Positions 53,658-62,252 are shown, counted from the first letter of the stretch. The stretch is 64,000 bases of DNA from JAVDCA01 sp035293985 (GCA_035293985.1 DATGLS010000052.1:656650-720649); one strand, 5' to 3'. Numbers and translations: made by a program. Notes: generated by a model from the letters alone, not told the origin.

Positions 53658-55663
53658 GGCCATATCGCCAGCACCAGCAGCAGGAGCACGAGGGAGGCGA
53701 AGACGAGGCTGAGGAACTGACGGATGGTCAGGAACTGCAGCCGGTTGAGCCGGTCGGCCGCAAAGCCGACGGCGCGCGCGACCGGCGCGTAGAGAGTCTC
53801 CCAGATGAGGTCATGCAGCTCCACGGTCAGCCGAGCCGGGCGCATGTCGCCGGGCAGCGGCATCTCGCCATGCTCGCGCGCGCGAAACACGATGGTGCCG
53901 AAGACGCGGCGGATCGGCTGGGCGAAGCTCGCCGCGCTGTATTGTGTGACGGGGCTCGGATCGGGATAGCCGCAATCCCAGGCGGGTCCCCGTCGCAGCC
54001 GATCGGATGCCAGCCGATGGATGGCGGAGGCCGCGAGCGTGCCGGATATCACCATGAACAGAAAAACCAGAAGCCCATTGTAGGAGCTGCGGCTTTGCGC
54101 GATCGGCACGATCGAGAGCCAGTCGACGCCGGCCTGCACCGGCATGCTGGCGCCGACGAAGGCGTGCACGACCGGGGCCAGCGCATCCATGAACAGGCCC
54201 GGCAGGACGCCCACAATCAGACACAAGGCGGCGAGGAAAAACATCGCGGCGCGCGAGAAGCGATCGGTTTCGGCGGCGCGTGTGGCCGCCTCGGTGCGCG
54301 GGCGGCCGAGGAACGTCACGCCGAACGCCTTGACGAAGCAGGCGGCGGCGAGCGCGGCCGACAGCGCGAGCAGCGCGCCGACCGCCGGCACCAAGAGCTT
54401 GAGGCCCCATGACGGCAATTGCGGGCTGAGCAGGATCGCCTGGAAGGTCAACCACTCGGAGACGAAGCCGTTGAGCGGCGGCAGGGCGGAGATCGCGGCA
54501 CAGCCGACCAGAAAGACGAACGCCGTCTGCGGCATGCGATGGATGAGGCCGCCGAGATGCTCCATGTCACGCTCGCCGGTTGCGGTGAGCACCGCGCCGG
54601 CGCCGAAGAACAAGAGGCTCTTGAAAACCGAATGGTTGAGCACGTGCAGCAGGCCGGCGGTCATTGCCAGCGCCGCGGCGAATTCCATGCCGTGCGCTTC
54701 GAACGCGAGCGCAAGGCCGAGCCCGATGAAGATGATGCCGATGTTCTCGACCGTGTGATAGGCGAGCAGCCGCTTGAGGTCGTGTTGCATCAGGGCATAG
54801 AGCACGCCCATCACGGCCGTGATGCCGCCGAGGGCGAGCACCACGAGGCTCCACCACCAGGCGGGCGGGCCGAGCAGATCGAAGACGATGCGGACGAAGC
54901 CGTAGACCGCGACCTTGGTCATGACGCCGCTCATCAGCGCCGACACGTGGCTCGGCGCCGCCGGATGCGCGAGTGGCAGCCACACGTGCAGCGGCACGAG
55001 GCCGGCCTTCGAGCCGGCGCCGACCAGCGCCAGGATCAGAGCCAGCGCCGCGAGGCCCGCCGGCGGATGCGCGTTGCGGATCTCAGCGAACGCATAGCCG
55101 CCGCCCGGGCCCGCCAACAGCCCGAAGGTGAGCAGCAGCGCCAGGGTGCCGAAGCTCGCCATCACGAGATACACGTAGCCGGCGCGCACGTTCTCGCGAT
55201 CGTGGTGATGCGCCATCACCAGCGCCCACGAGGTCAGCGACATGAATTCCCACGACAACAGGAACGTGAAGGCGTCGTCGGCCATCACGACGAGGCTCAT
55301 CCCGGCGAGAAACGCCGGATAGAACGGCAGCACTCGCGCTGGCACCGCCTCGTGCCGTCCGTAACCGAGCCCAAACAGGCTGGCGGCGCCAGCGCCGAGC
55401 GAGACGACGGCGAGAAAGTAGGCGGACAGCGCATCGAAACGGAAATGCGCGCCGAGCCACGGAACCCCGAGCGGCAACGTCACGCTCGCCGGCGCGGATC
55501 CGCGCAGGAGCTCGGCGATGGCGGCCCCGCACGATGCCAGCGATGCCAGCAGGCAGAGCGTGTAGACAACCGGCGTGGCCGCTTTGACCCGCGCAATCCC
55601 CACGGCCAATGCGGAGGTGGCAAGGAGCAAGCCGACGCAGGCGAGGAGGAGCGCCAGGATCAT
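53654..55663 (-). CDS. HyfB/HycC-like antiporter-type membrane subunit
   Basis: A 669-residue polytopic membrane protein of the NuoL/HyfB family with about 16 helices. Diagnostic are WEFMSLTSWALVMAHH, the lysine-helix GSKAGLVPLHVWLPLAHPAAPSHVSALMSGVMTK (in parts) and LAYHTVENIGIIFIGLG. The C-terminus is a long amphipathic region. It overlaps the small HTH gene upstream (ATGA 55660-55663), so the regulator and the first structural gene are coupled. Confidence 0.92.
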   Translation of the reverse strand: MILALLLACVGLLLATSALAVGIARVKAATPVVYTLCLLASLASCGAAIAELLRGSAPASVTLPLGVPWLGAHFRFDALSAYFLAVVSLGAGAASLFGLGYGRHEAVPARVLPFYPAFLAGMSLVVMADDAFTFLLSWEFMSLTSWALVMAHHHDRENVRAGYVYLVMASFGTLALLLTFGLLAGPGGGYAFAEIRNAHPPAGLAALALILALVGAGSKAGLVPLHVWLPLAHPAAPSHVSALMSGVMTKVAVYGFVRIVFDLLGPPAWWWSLVVLALGGITAVMGVLYALMQHDLKRLLAYHTVENIGIIFIGLGLALAFEAHGMEFAAALAMTAGLLHVLNHSVFKSLLFFGAGAVLTATGERDMEHLGGLIHRMPQTAFVFLVGCAAISALPPLNGFVSEWLTFQAILLSPQLPSWGLKLLVPAVGALLALSAALAAACFVKAFGVTFLGRPRTEAATRAAETDRFSRAAMFFLAALCLIVGVLPGLFMDALAPVVHAFVGASMPVQAGVDWLSIVPIAQSRSSYNGLLVFLFMVISGTLAASAIHRLASDRLRRGPAWDCGYPDPSPVTQYSAASFAQPIRRVFGTIVFRAREHGEMPLPGDMRPARLTVELHDLIWETLYAPVARAVGFAADRLNRLQFLTIRQFLSLVFASLVLLLLVLAIWP

Positions 55664-55914
55664 GTCGCCGGCCTCTTCAAGCGGACGCCGCGGCCGCCGG
55701 CGACGCTCGTGGCGTTGTCGGTGATGAGCTCGATGCCGGCAGCATCCAGCGCGGCGACGAGCTTCATCAGCGAGTCGACGTTGCCGCGAACAACCCCGTC
55801 ACTTGCTTCCATCCGCTGGACGGTCGGCAGCGACAGGCCGGACAATTCGGCGAGCTTGCGCTGGTCGATGCCAAGGAAGGCGCGGGCCGCGCGCATCTGG
55901 GCACCTGTGATCAT
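55660..55914 (-). CDS. Small XRE-type HTH regulator leading the Ehr operon
   Basis: An 84-residue protein. Residues 4-58 form a Cro/C1-type helix-turn-helix (QMRAARAFLGIDQRKLAELSGLSLPTVQRME in parts), with a short C-terminal tail. ATG 55914 has AGG about 6 nt upstream. Its stop overlaps the first structural gene of the Ehr operon, an unusual coupling of a regulator to a membrane complex. A TTAAT-N5-ATTAA dyad overlaps the likely -10 element upstream, so autoregulation is plausible. Confidence 0.82.
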   Translation of the reverse strand: MITGAQMRAARAFLGIDQRKLAELSGLSLPTVQRMEASDGVVRGNVDSLMKLVAALDAAGIELITDNATSVAGGRGVRLKRPAT

Positions 55915-55941
55915 TGGAACCTGCCGACGTATGAAGCAGCC

Positions 55942-55977
55942 TTAATGCAATATTAAATCTCTATTTTGATGTGTCAA
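55942..55977 (-). promoter_or_regulatory. Promoter and overlapping dyad of the XRE-Ehr operon
   Basis: The minus strand has TTGACA (55977-55972), a 16-nt spacer and TAATAT (55955-55950). A perfect inverted repeat TTAAT-N5-ATTAA (55942-55956) overlaps the -10. The zone 55937-56010 is markedly AT-rich against its surroundings. The dyad is the natural operator candidate for the 84-residue HTH protein. Confidence 0.62.
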
Positions 55978-56020
55978 GCATCAGTTTTGTTTTCGACAAA
56001 CAACCTTTCGTTCGGATTGG

Positions 56021-56131
56021 TGTAGCCGCACTGGAGCGGAGGGGAATGCGGGGGCAGACCTTCGGATTACGACGCTGAGCCTCATCAGGCGGCGCTTCGC
56101 GCCGACCGGTTGGCGCCTCCATACGGGCTAC
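56021..56131. repeat. Inverted-repeat element, GTAGCC-CGCATGGAGCG family, copy 1
   Basis: A degenerate arm GTAGCCGCACTGGAGCGGAG and a complementary GGCGCCTCCATACGGGCTAC bracket a GC-rich core. A better-preserved copy is at 60148-60241. This lies between the Ehr promoter and the inositol monophosphatase gene. Confidence 0.5.
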
Positions 56132-56187
56132 GAATCACCGGCGCGCCGGGTAGCGCCCGTGCGCGCCGCCGTGTAATCAGCGCGCCC

Positions 56188-56985
56188 ATGCTCCGCTCCG
56201 CTCTCCTCAACGTCATGGTTTCCGCTGCGCGCAAAGCCGCGCGCGGCTTGAAGCGCGACTTCGGCGAGATCGAAAAGCTGCAGGTCTCGCTCAAGGGCCC
56301 GGCCAATTTCGTCTCCGCGGCCGATCATCGCGCCGAGGAGGTGCTGCGCGCCGAGCTCGCCAAGGCCCGGCCGGGCTACGGCTTTCTCGGCGAGGAAGGC
56401 GGCCGACAGGAAGGTTCCGACAGGACCCATTGCTGGATCGTCGATCCGCTCGACGGCACCACCAACTTCCTGCACGGCATTCCGCAGTTCGCGATCTCGA
56501 TCGGGCTCGAGCGCGAAGGCACCATCGTCGCCGGCGTCATCTACAACCCGGCGAACGAGGAGCTGTTCATGGCCGAGCGCGGCAAGGGCGCGTTCCTCAA
56601 CGATCAGCGCCTGCGCGTCGCCGCGCGCCAACGCCTTGCCGAGTCGGTCGTTGCGTGCGGATTGCCGCATCTCGGCCGCGGCGATCTCGCGCTGTTTCGC
56701 AAGGAGTTCGCCGCCGTCCAGGAGAAGGTCGCCGGCATCCGCCGCTTCGGCGCGGCGGCGCTCGATCTCGCCTGGGTTGCGGCCGGCCGCGTCGACGCCT
56801 ACTGGGAGCGCAATTTGTCGCCCTGGGACATGGCCGCCGGCCTGCTGATGGTACGCGAGGCCGGCGGGTTCGTCAGCGACCTCGACGGGCGCGAGGACAT
56901 CTTCGCCAAAGGGGAGATCATCGCCGGTAACGAGACCATGCAGCGCGAAATCCTGGCGCTGATCCGGGCTGCCGCCCGCGCGTGA
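56188..56985 (+). CDS. suhB: Inositol-1-monophosphatase family protein (SuhB-like)
   Basis: A 265-residue Mg-dependent phosphatase. The metal-binding motifs are LGEEGG (about 70-75), the WIVDPLDGTTNFLHG signature (about 87-101), and the late LSPWDMAAGLLMVREAGG. It hydrolyses inositol phosphates and related substrates; the E. coli homologue also modulates transcription and translation. ATG 56188 gives the standard length; the upstream extension enters the repeat element. Confidence 0.93.
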   Translation: MLRSALLNVMVSAARKAARGLKRDFGEIEKLQVSLKGPANFVSAADHRAEEVLRAELAKARPGYGFLGEEGGRQEGSDRTHCWIVDPLDGTTNFLHGIPQFAISIGLEREGTIVAGVIYNPANEELFMAERGKGAFLNDQRLRVAARQRLAESVVACGLPHLGRGDLALFRKEFAAVQEKVAGIRRFGAAALDLAWVAAGRVDAYWERNLSPWDMAAGLLMVREAGGFVSDLDGREDIFAKGEIIAGNETMQREILALIRAAARA

Positions 56986-57141
56986 ACCAAGCGGCTGAGC
57001 CGTGCGGCCAAATCGGCGTGATGCGCCATCGCGTCAGGTTACCTTCCGCCGCGGCTGTGCCATATTTACATGACCCTTAGCGGATGTTGCGGCGAAACGA
57101 GTCCCGGGTCGCCGACCAGAGCATGCGCCGAGCGTAACGCG

Positions 57142-57193
57142 TGTAAACGGCGCCTTCCGGCGCCGAATGTAGACGGCGCTTTCCGGCGCGGAT
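57142..57193. repeat. Two tandem 26-nt hairpin units
   Basis: Two near-identical 26-nt units (57142-57167 and 57168-57193), each containing GGCGC-TTCC-GGCGC-type hairpins, differ at four or five positions. They sit in the 290-nt gap between suhB and the MotA-like gene, about 80 nt upstream of its start. Function unknown; may influence transcription. Confidence 0.6.
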
Positions 57194-57275
57194 CCGTCCG
57201 TGGGGTGGGCGCGTAGGCCGGTTCATCTGCGGCATGTGCCGCAGCCATAACGCCCGATAAAAACGCCGAACGACC

Positions 57276-58271
57276 ATGGCGCCGCGCGATCACGATATCG
57301 ACCCGTTCAAGGTGAGCTCGCCCCGGATCTTCCTCGTCCGGATGCTGCTCTTTCTCATCCTCGCCGCGCTCATCGGCGTGATCCTCTACCAGCAGATCTG
57401 GAACGCGTTCGAGGCCAACCCGGGGCTGAACTCGCTGATCATCATCGTGCTGGCGATCGGCATCATCTTCGCGTTCCGCCAGGTGATCCGCCTGTTTCCC
57501 GAAGTCGCCTGGGTGAACAGCTTCCGCCTCGCCGATCCGGGCCTCGCGGTCGAGCGCTCGCCCACCCTGCTCGCCCCGATGGCGACCATGCTCGGCGACC
57601 GCATGGGCCGCATGTCGATGTCGCCGCAGACCATGCGCACGCTGATGGATTCGATCGCGACCCGGCTCGACGAGGCGCGCGACATCTCGCGCTACATGAC
57701 CGGGCTCCTCGTCTTCCTCGGCCTGCTCGGCACGTTCTGGGGCCTGATCGAGACCGTGACGTCGGTGCGCGGCGTGATCCAGGGCCTCAAGGTAGGGGGC
57801 GACGCCGGCCAGATGTTCGACGCCCTCAAGGACGGCCTCGGCGCCCCGCTCGGCGGCATGGGCATCTCGTTCTCGTCCTCGCTGTTCGGCCTCGCCGGCT
57901 CGCTCATTCTCGGCTTTCTCGACCTGCAGACCAGCCAGGCGCAGAACCGCTTCTACACCGATCTCGAGGACTGGCTCGCCACCACGGTGCGCGACCTCGG
58001 CGTCGAGACGGCCCCGGACATCGCCGCCGGCGGCGTGGCGAGCGGCGAGCTGCGTGCCGCGATCGAGCGCCTGCGCGAGTCGCTCGCCGACAGCGGCGGC
58101 AAGCAGGCGAACACCGCGATGGTCAACCTCGCCGAGTCGCTGCAGGGCCTCATCCATCACATGCGCACCGAGCAGCAGATGATCCGCGATTGGGTCGACG
58201 CCCAGGCCGAGCAGCACCGCGACATCCGCAAGCTGCTCGAGGTCCTGGTGCGCGAGAACCACAAGATGTGA
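57276..58271 (+). CDS. MotA/TolQ/ExbB-like proton-channel protein
   Basis: A 331-residue inner-membrane protein with helices at about 20-42, 51-68, 143-165 and 190-212, and a cytoplasmic C-terminal helical region. The LLGTFWGLIETVTSVRG and SSSLFGLAGSLILGFLD segments fit the MotA/ExbB family. It is followed 9 nt later by a MotB/OmpA-like gene, so the pair resembles a MotAB-type stator used for envelope rather than flagellar work. No flagellar genes are nearby. Confidence 0.85.
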   Translation: MAPRDHDIDPFKVSSPRIFLVRMLLFLILAALIGVILYQQIWNAFEANPGLNSLIIIVLAIGIIFAFRQVIRLFPEVAWVNSFRLADPGLAVERSPTLLAPMATMLGDRMGRMSMSPQTMRTLMDSIATRLDEARDISRYMTGLLVFLGLLGTFWGLIETVTSVRGVIQGLKVGGDAGQMFDALKDGLGAPLGGMGISFSSSLFGLAGSLILGFLDLQTSQAQNRFYTDLEDWLATTVRDLGVETAPDIAAGGVASGELRAAIERLRESLADSGGKQANTAMVNLAESLQGLIHHMRTEQQMIRDWVDAQAEQHRDIRKLLEVLVRENHKM

Positions 58272-58280
58272 GCTGGACCG

Positions 58281-59315
58281 ATGGCGCTCGCCCGCAGCCG
58301 CCGCGATGTCGGCATCAACTATTGGCCCGGCTTCGTCGACGCGCTGTCGACGTTGGTGCTCGGCGTCATTTTCCTGCTCACCATCTTCGTCGTGGTGCAG
58401 TTCTTCCTGTCGCAGGAGGTGGCCGGCAAGGACACGGCGCTGACGCGGCTCAACAAGCTCGTCGCCAGCCTGACCGACGAGCTCGCGCTGGAGAAATCGA
58501 GCAAGGTCTCGCTCGAGGACGAGATCACGAGCCTGCGCGCGAGCCTCGCCGGCGCCGAGAACGAGCGCAACCGCCTGCAGAATGAGGCGCAACAGGCCGG
58601 CGTCGCCTCGGGCGCGGCCTCCGCGGCCCAGAACAAGGCCAACGAGCTCAGCGGCGCTCTGGATTCGCAGAAGCAGATCAGCGCCCGCGCGCTCGCCCAG
58701 GTCGAGGTGCTCGGCCAGCAGATCGAGGCGCTGCGCCGCCAGCTCGCCGCCGTGCAGGCCGCGCTCGACGCCAGCGAGAAAAACGGCCAGGCCGCGCAGG
58801 AGAAGATCGCCGACCTCGGCCAGCGTCTCAACGTCGCGCTGGCGCAGCGCGTGCAGGAGCTCTCGCGCTACCGCTCGGATTTCTTCGGCCGCCTGCGCAC
58901 CATTCTCGGTGATCGTCCAGACATTCGCATCGTCGGCGACCGCTTCGTGTTCCAATCCGAGGTCTTCTTCGATCCCGGCCAGGCGACGCTGCGCCCGGAA
59001 GGCAAGGTCGAGATCGACAAGATCGCCGCCGTGCTCGTCGACCTGGAAAAGCAGATCCCGAGCGACATCGCCTGGGTGCTGCGCGTCGACGGTCACACCG
59101 ACGTGCGGCCGATCGCGAGCGCGCAATTTCCTTCGAACTGGGCGCTGTCGTCGGCGCGCGCGATCTCGGTCGTGCAGTACCTGATCTCCAAGGGCATCTC
59201 GCCACAGCATCTGGTCGCCGCCGGCTTCGGCGAATTCCAGCCGCTCGATCCCGGCAATACCGAGGAGGCCTATCGCAAGAACCGCCGCATCGAGCTGAAG
59301 CTGACCGAGCGATAA
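58281..59315 (+). CDS. MotB-like protein with OmpA peptidoglycan-binding domain
   Basis: A 344-residue protein. One N-terminal transmembrane helix (21-47) follows a short basic start with a conserved Trp-Pro-Gly-Phe-Val-Asp segment that probably carries the channel aspartate. A long coiled coil (about 50-185, Lys/Ala/Gln/Glu rich) links to the OmpA-like domain (215-344) with VDGHTDVRPI and NWALSSARAISV. It should anchor the MotA-like partner to peptidoglycan. The pair is coupled by a 9-nt gap. Confidence 0.88.
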   Translation: MALARSRRDVGINYWPGFVDALSTLVLGVIFLLTIFVVVQFFLSQEVAGKDTALTRLNKLVASLTDELALEKSSKVSLEDEITSLRASLAGAENERNRLQNEAQQAGVASGAASAAQNKANELSGALDSQKQISARALAQVEVLGQQIEALRRQLAAVQAALDASEKNGQAAQEKIADLGQRLNVALAQRVQELSRYRSDFFGRLRTILGDRPDIRIVGDRFVFQSEVFFDPGQATLRPEGKVEIDKIAAVLVDLEKQIPSDIAWVLRVDGHTDVRPIASAQFPSNWALSSARAISVVQYLISKGISPQHLVAAGFGEFQPLDPGNTEEAYRKNRRIELKLTER

Positions 59316-59399
59316 TCGCTCGCGCCTTCTGTGTGGACAGGGGCAAGGAGGGGATGACCTCTCCCGAACAGACAAACCTCTCACCACAGGAGATTTCCA

Positions 59400-59462
59400 T
59401 GAATACCCGCACCTTCATCGCCCTCGCGCTCGCCTCGGCCTCGATCAGACCTGTGTCGCGCC
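59400..59462 (+). pseudogene. Possible truncated secreted-protein remnant
   Basis: CAGGAG precedes ATG 59400, and the frame begins MNTRTFIALALASAS, which looks like a signal peptide start. After about 20 codons the composition becomes implausible and the terminator follows. It is read as the 5' remnant of a small exported protein, or as a leader peptide; evidence is thin. The end is approximate. Confidence 0.25.
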
Positions 59463-59528
59463 CCCCGCCGCGACGGCGGGACTACTTCCAGCACCGGGAC
59501 CATGGCGGGCCCCCCGCCGCCAGCGAGT

Positions 59529-59558
59529 CCCGAGCGGCACGCGCCGTCGGGCTTTTTT
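59529..59558 (+). terminator. Intrinsic terminator after the MotAB-like pair
   Basis: A 9-bp stem with one bulged G (CCCGA-G-CGGC with GCCG-TCGGG) and 4-nt loop is followed by C and six T (59553-59558). It lies about 215 nt past the MotB-like stop and would end that transcript or the short leader frame. Confidence 0.7.
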
Positions 59559-59686
59559 GCTCGATGGAGCCGGCCAGCAGAATGCTGCGAGCGCGGTCGT
59601 CGGTCATGCCCGCACCTTCCGAAGGGCCGATGCCTCTCCTCCCAGATCGTGCTTTAACCCGTGGCTCCACGCCCTCGGGGACACGC

Positions 59687-60142
59687 ATGCCTCGCCTGCC
59701 CTTCACGCTCCGCCGCTACACCGAAGCCGACGAGGACGCCGCGATCGAGCTGTGGCGGCGCACCTGGCAGCGCGCCTATCCGCATCTCGACTTCGCCGCG
59801 CGCGTCGCGTGGTGGCGCGCGCGATGGCGCGGCGAGCTCGTGCCGACGACCATCATTACGGTCGCGGAACGTGACGGCGCGATGCGCGGATTCGTGACGG
59901 TCGATCCGTCGACCGGCTATCTGGATCAGCTCGTCGTTGCGCCCGAAGCGTGGGGTTCGGCGCTCGCGGCCGCGCTCCTCGACGAGGCGAAGCGCACCAC
60001 GCCGCAAGGCCTCGATCTGCTGGTCAACCAGGACAACGCCCGCGCCATCCGCTTCTACGCGAAGCACGGCTTCGCGATCACCGGCGCCGACGTGAACGAG
60101 CGCTCGGGCGCGCCGCTGCACAAGATGAGCTGGCGGCCATAG
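59687..60142 (+). CDS. GNAT-family N-acetyltransferase
   Basis: A 151-residue acetyltransferase of the GNAT fold. The start RLPFTLRRYTEADEDAAIELW is a typical beta1-alpha1 pattern; YLDQLVVAPEAWGSALAAALLDEAKRT holds the acetyl-CoA binding loop (degenerate Q/RxxGxG/A as PEAWGSA); the end has RAIRFYAKHGFA. The substrate is unknown. ATG 59687 is chosen from fold coverage; a longer frame upstream runs through the terminator. Confidence 0.82.
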   Translation: MPRLPFTLRRYTEADEDAAIELWRRTWQRAYPHLDFAARVAWWRARWRGELVPTTIITVAERDGAMRGFVTVDPSTGYLDQLVVAPEAWGSALAAALLDEAKRTTPQGLDLLVNQDNARAIRFYAKHGFAITGADVNERSGAPLHKMSWRP

Positions 60143-60147
60143 CGGCC

Positions 60148-60241
60148 GTGGCCCGCGTGGAGCGAAGCGGGATGCGGGGTCAGCGCTCCGGCTGATAGAT
60201 CAATCCCGCATTACGGCGCTGCGCGCCTCCATGCGGGCTAC
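60148..60241. repeat. Inverted-repeat element, CGCATGGAGCG family, copy 2
   Basis: Arms GCCCGCGTGGAGCGAAGCGG (from about 60150) and GCGCGCCTCCATGCGGGCTAC (ending 60241) form a long imperfect stem between the converging acetyltransferase and ABC exporter genes. It is related to 56021-56131 and could help terminate both transcripts. Confidence 0.6.
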
Positions 60242-60245
60242 AAAC

Positions 60246-62078
60246 CTACGTCCCCTGAAATTGCAATTTCGCCAGCCGCGCATAGAGCCCACCCGCCGCG
60301 GCGAGCTGATCATGCGTGCCTTCCTCGACGATGCGGCCATGGTCCATCACCAGGATGCGGTCGCACGAGAGCACGGTGGCGAGCCGATGCGCGATCACGA
60401 TCGTGGTACGGCCGGCCATCAGCCGCTCGAGCGCCGCCTGCACCAGGGTCTCGCTCTCGGCGTCGAGCGAGGAGGTCGCCTCGTCGAGCAGCAGCAGCGG
60501 GGCGGCGCGCAGAATCGCCCGCGCGATCGCGATGCGCTGGCGCTGGCCGCCCGACAGCGTCACGCCGCGCTCGCCGATCATCGTGTCGTAGCCCTGCGGC
60601 AGGCGGCGGATGAACTCGACGGCGGCCGCCTGCTCGGCGGCTTGCGCGACCTCGGCGTCGCTCGCGTCGGGACGGCCGAAGCGGATGTTGTCGGCGACAG
60701 TCGCCGCGAATATCGCGACCTCCTGCGGCACCAGCGCGATGCGCGAACGCAGCGCCTGCGGATCCGCCCGGTCTATGCGCGCGCCGTCGAACGTGACGGT
60801 GCCGGCGGCCGGATCGTAGAAGCGCAGCAGCAGGTGAAACACCGTGCTCTTGCCCGCGCCCGAGGGGCCGACGATCGCGACGCGCTCGCCGGCCCGTACT
60901 TTTAACGACAGGCCATCGAGCACCGCCGCCTGCGGCCGGGTCGGATAGGCGAAGCGCACACGCTCGAGCGCGACCTCGCCGCGCGGCGGCGACGGCAGCG
61001 GCAATGACGCCGCCGGCGCCTGGATGGTCGGCTCGATCGCGAGCAGCTCGCCGAGCCGCTCGGCCGAGCCTGCGGCCTGCGAGATCTCGCCCCACACCTC
61101 GCTCAATTGCCCGAGACCCGAGGCCGCGAAGACGGCGAACAGCACGAACTGGCTCAGCGTCCCGGCCGTTAGCCGGCCGGCGAGCACGTCCTTGGCGCCG
61201 ATCCACAGGATCCACACGACGCTCGCCGAGGCGAGGAAGATGATGATGGCGGTCAGAATGGCGCGCGCACGGGTCGAGTGCAGCGCCGCCGTGTAGGCGC
61301 GCTCGACCGCGGTGCCGAAGCGCGTGTCGGCGAGGCGCTCGTTGGTGAAGGCCTGCAGTGTGCGCACGGCGCCGATGAGCTCGGCCGCGTAGGCGGAGGC
61401 CTCGGCGAGCGTGTCCTGCGCGGTGCGCGAGCGGCGGCGCACCATCCGCCCAAACGCGACCAGCGGCAGAACGATCGCCGGAATCACGACGAGGACGAAG
61501 CCGGAGAGGCGCGGGCTCGTCACCACCATCATGACGACCGAGCCGAAGAACAGCACGAGGTTGCGCAACGCGACCGATACCGAGGCGCCCACCGCGGATT
61601 TGATCTGCGTGGTGTCGGCGGTGAGGCGCGAGACCAACTCGCCGGATTTTGCAGTGTCGAAGAAGTCGGCCGAGAGCTGCGTGATACGGTCGAACACCGC
61701 GCGGCGCACATCGGCGACCACCCGCTCGCCGATGGTCGTGACCAGGTAGTAGCGCGCCGCACTCGCGAGCGCGAGCACGGCGACGACCGCGATCATCGCG
61801 GCGAAATACTGGTTGATCAGCTCGATCCGCTCGGCCGAGAAGCCGAGATCGATCATGCGGCGGACCGCGATCGGCACCGCGAGCGTCGCCAGCGAGGCGA
61901 CCACCAGCGCGATCAGCGCGAGGGCGGCGCGCCCCTTGTAGCGCTTGACGAACGGCACCAGCATCGCGAGCGGGCGCAGCTTTCCGCGCGCCGCGGAAGG
62001 CTGCACGGCCGGCGTTTCTGCCGGCGCAGCGTTGGGAACTTCGGCCGCGATTGCGGCGTGTGCGGTCACGTCGTTCAT
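60246..62078 (-). CDS. ABC exporter, fused permease-ATPase (MsbA/LmrA-like)
   Basis: A 610-residue half-transporter. The N-terminal ~40 residues are Ala/Pro-rich, followed by six helices (about 50-330) and a nucleotide-binding domain with Walker A GPSGAGKST, signature LSGGQRQRI, Walker B LLLLDEATSSLD and the H-loop IVIAHRLATV. It should export a lipid, peptide or drug as a homodimer. It diverges from rpmE, 229 nt apart, and converges with the acetyltransferase. Substrate unknown. Confidence 0.92.
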   Translation of the reverse strand: MNDVTAHAAIAAEVPNAAPAETPAVQPSAARGKLRPLAMLVPFVKRYKGRAALALIALVVASLATLAVPIAVRRMIDLGFSAERIELINQYFAAMIAVVAVLALASAARYYLVTTIGERVVADVRRAVFDRITQLSADFFDTAKSGELVSRLTADTTQIKSAVGASVSVALRNLVLFFGSVVMMVVTSPRLSGFVLVVIPAIVLPLVAFGRMVRRRSRTAQDTLAEASAYAAELIGAVRTLQAFTNERLADTRFGTAVERAYTAALHSTRARAILTAIIIFLASASVVWILWIGAKDVLAGRLTAGTLSQFVLFAVFAASGLGQLSEVWGEISQAAGSAERLGELLAIEPTIQAPAASLPLPSPPRGEVALERVRFAYPTRPQAAVLDGLSLKVRAGERVAIVGPSGAGKSTVFHLLLRFYDPAAGTVTFDGARIDRADPQALRSRIALVPQEVAIFAATVADNIRFGRPDASDAEVAQAAEQAAAVEFIRRLPQGYDTMIGERGVTLSGGQRQRIAIARAILRAAPLLLLDEATSSLDAESETLVQAALERLMAGRTTIVIAHRLATVLSCDRILVMDHGRIVEEGTHDQLAAAGGLYARLAKLQFQGT

Positions 62079-62223
62079 CGTTTCTCTTTGATCTGGACGC
62101 GTTCACGCCTTGTCCGGAGGCGGGCGGACAATGCCCCGGCCGCTCCGGCAAGACAATCGGCAGATCGGCCGCAGTCCCCGGGCGAGCGGAGGTCATGCGA
62201 AGCCAACCGGTCCGGCGGCCGCC

Positions 62224-62252
62224 TTGTTTCCGCTGCGGCCCTCATGTATACG
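62224..62252 (+). promoter_or_regulatory. Candidate promoter of rpmE
   Basis: TTGTTT (62224-62229), a 17-nt spacer and TATACG (62247-62252) lie 56 nt upstream of the rpmE ATG. Confidence 0.5.

Larger units (their letters stand above)
59316..59686. other. Intergenic region with a truncated leader ORF and terminator
   Basis: This 371-nt gap holds a short frame with a good ribosome-binding site (from 59400), a hairpin terminator (59529-59558), and a GC-rich palindrome near 59466-59479. Nothing else is supported before the acetyltransferase start. Confidence 0.45.

Noticed and set aside
49099..55663. Calling the operon a formate hydrogenlyase or hydrogenase 4
   Set aside because: The large subunit lacks the [NiFe] cysteine ligands, and no formate dehydrogenase, ferredoxin or maturation genes are present.
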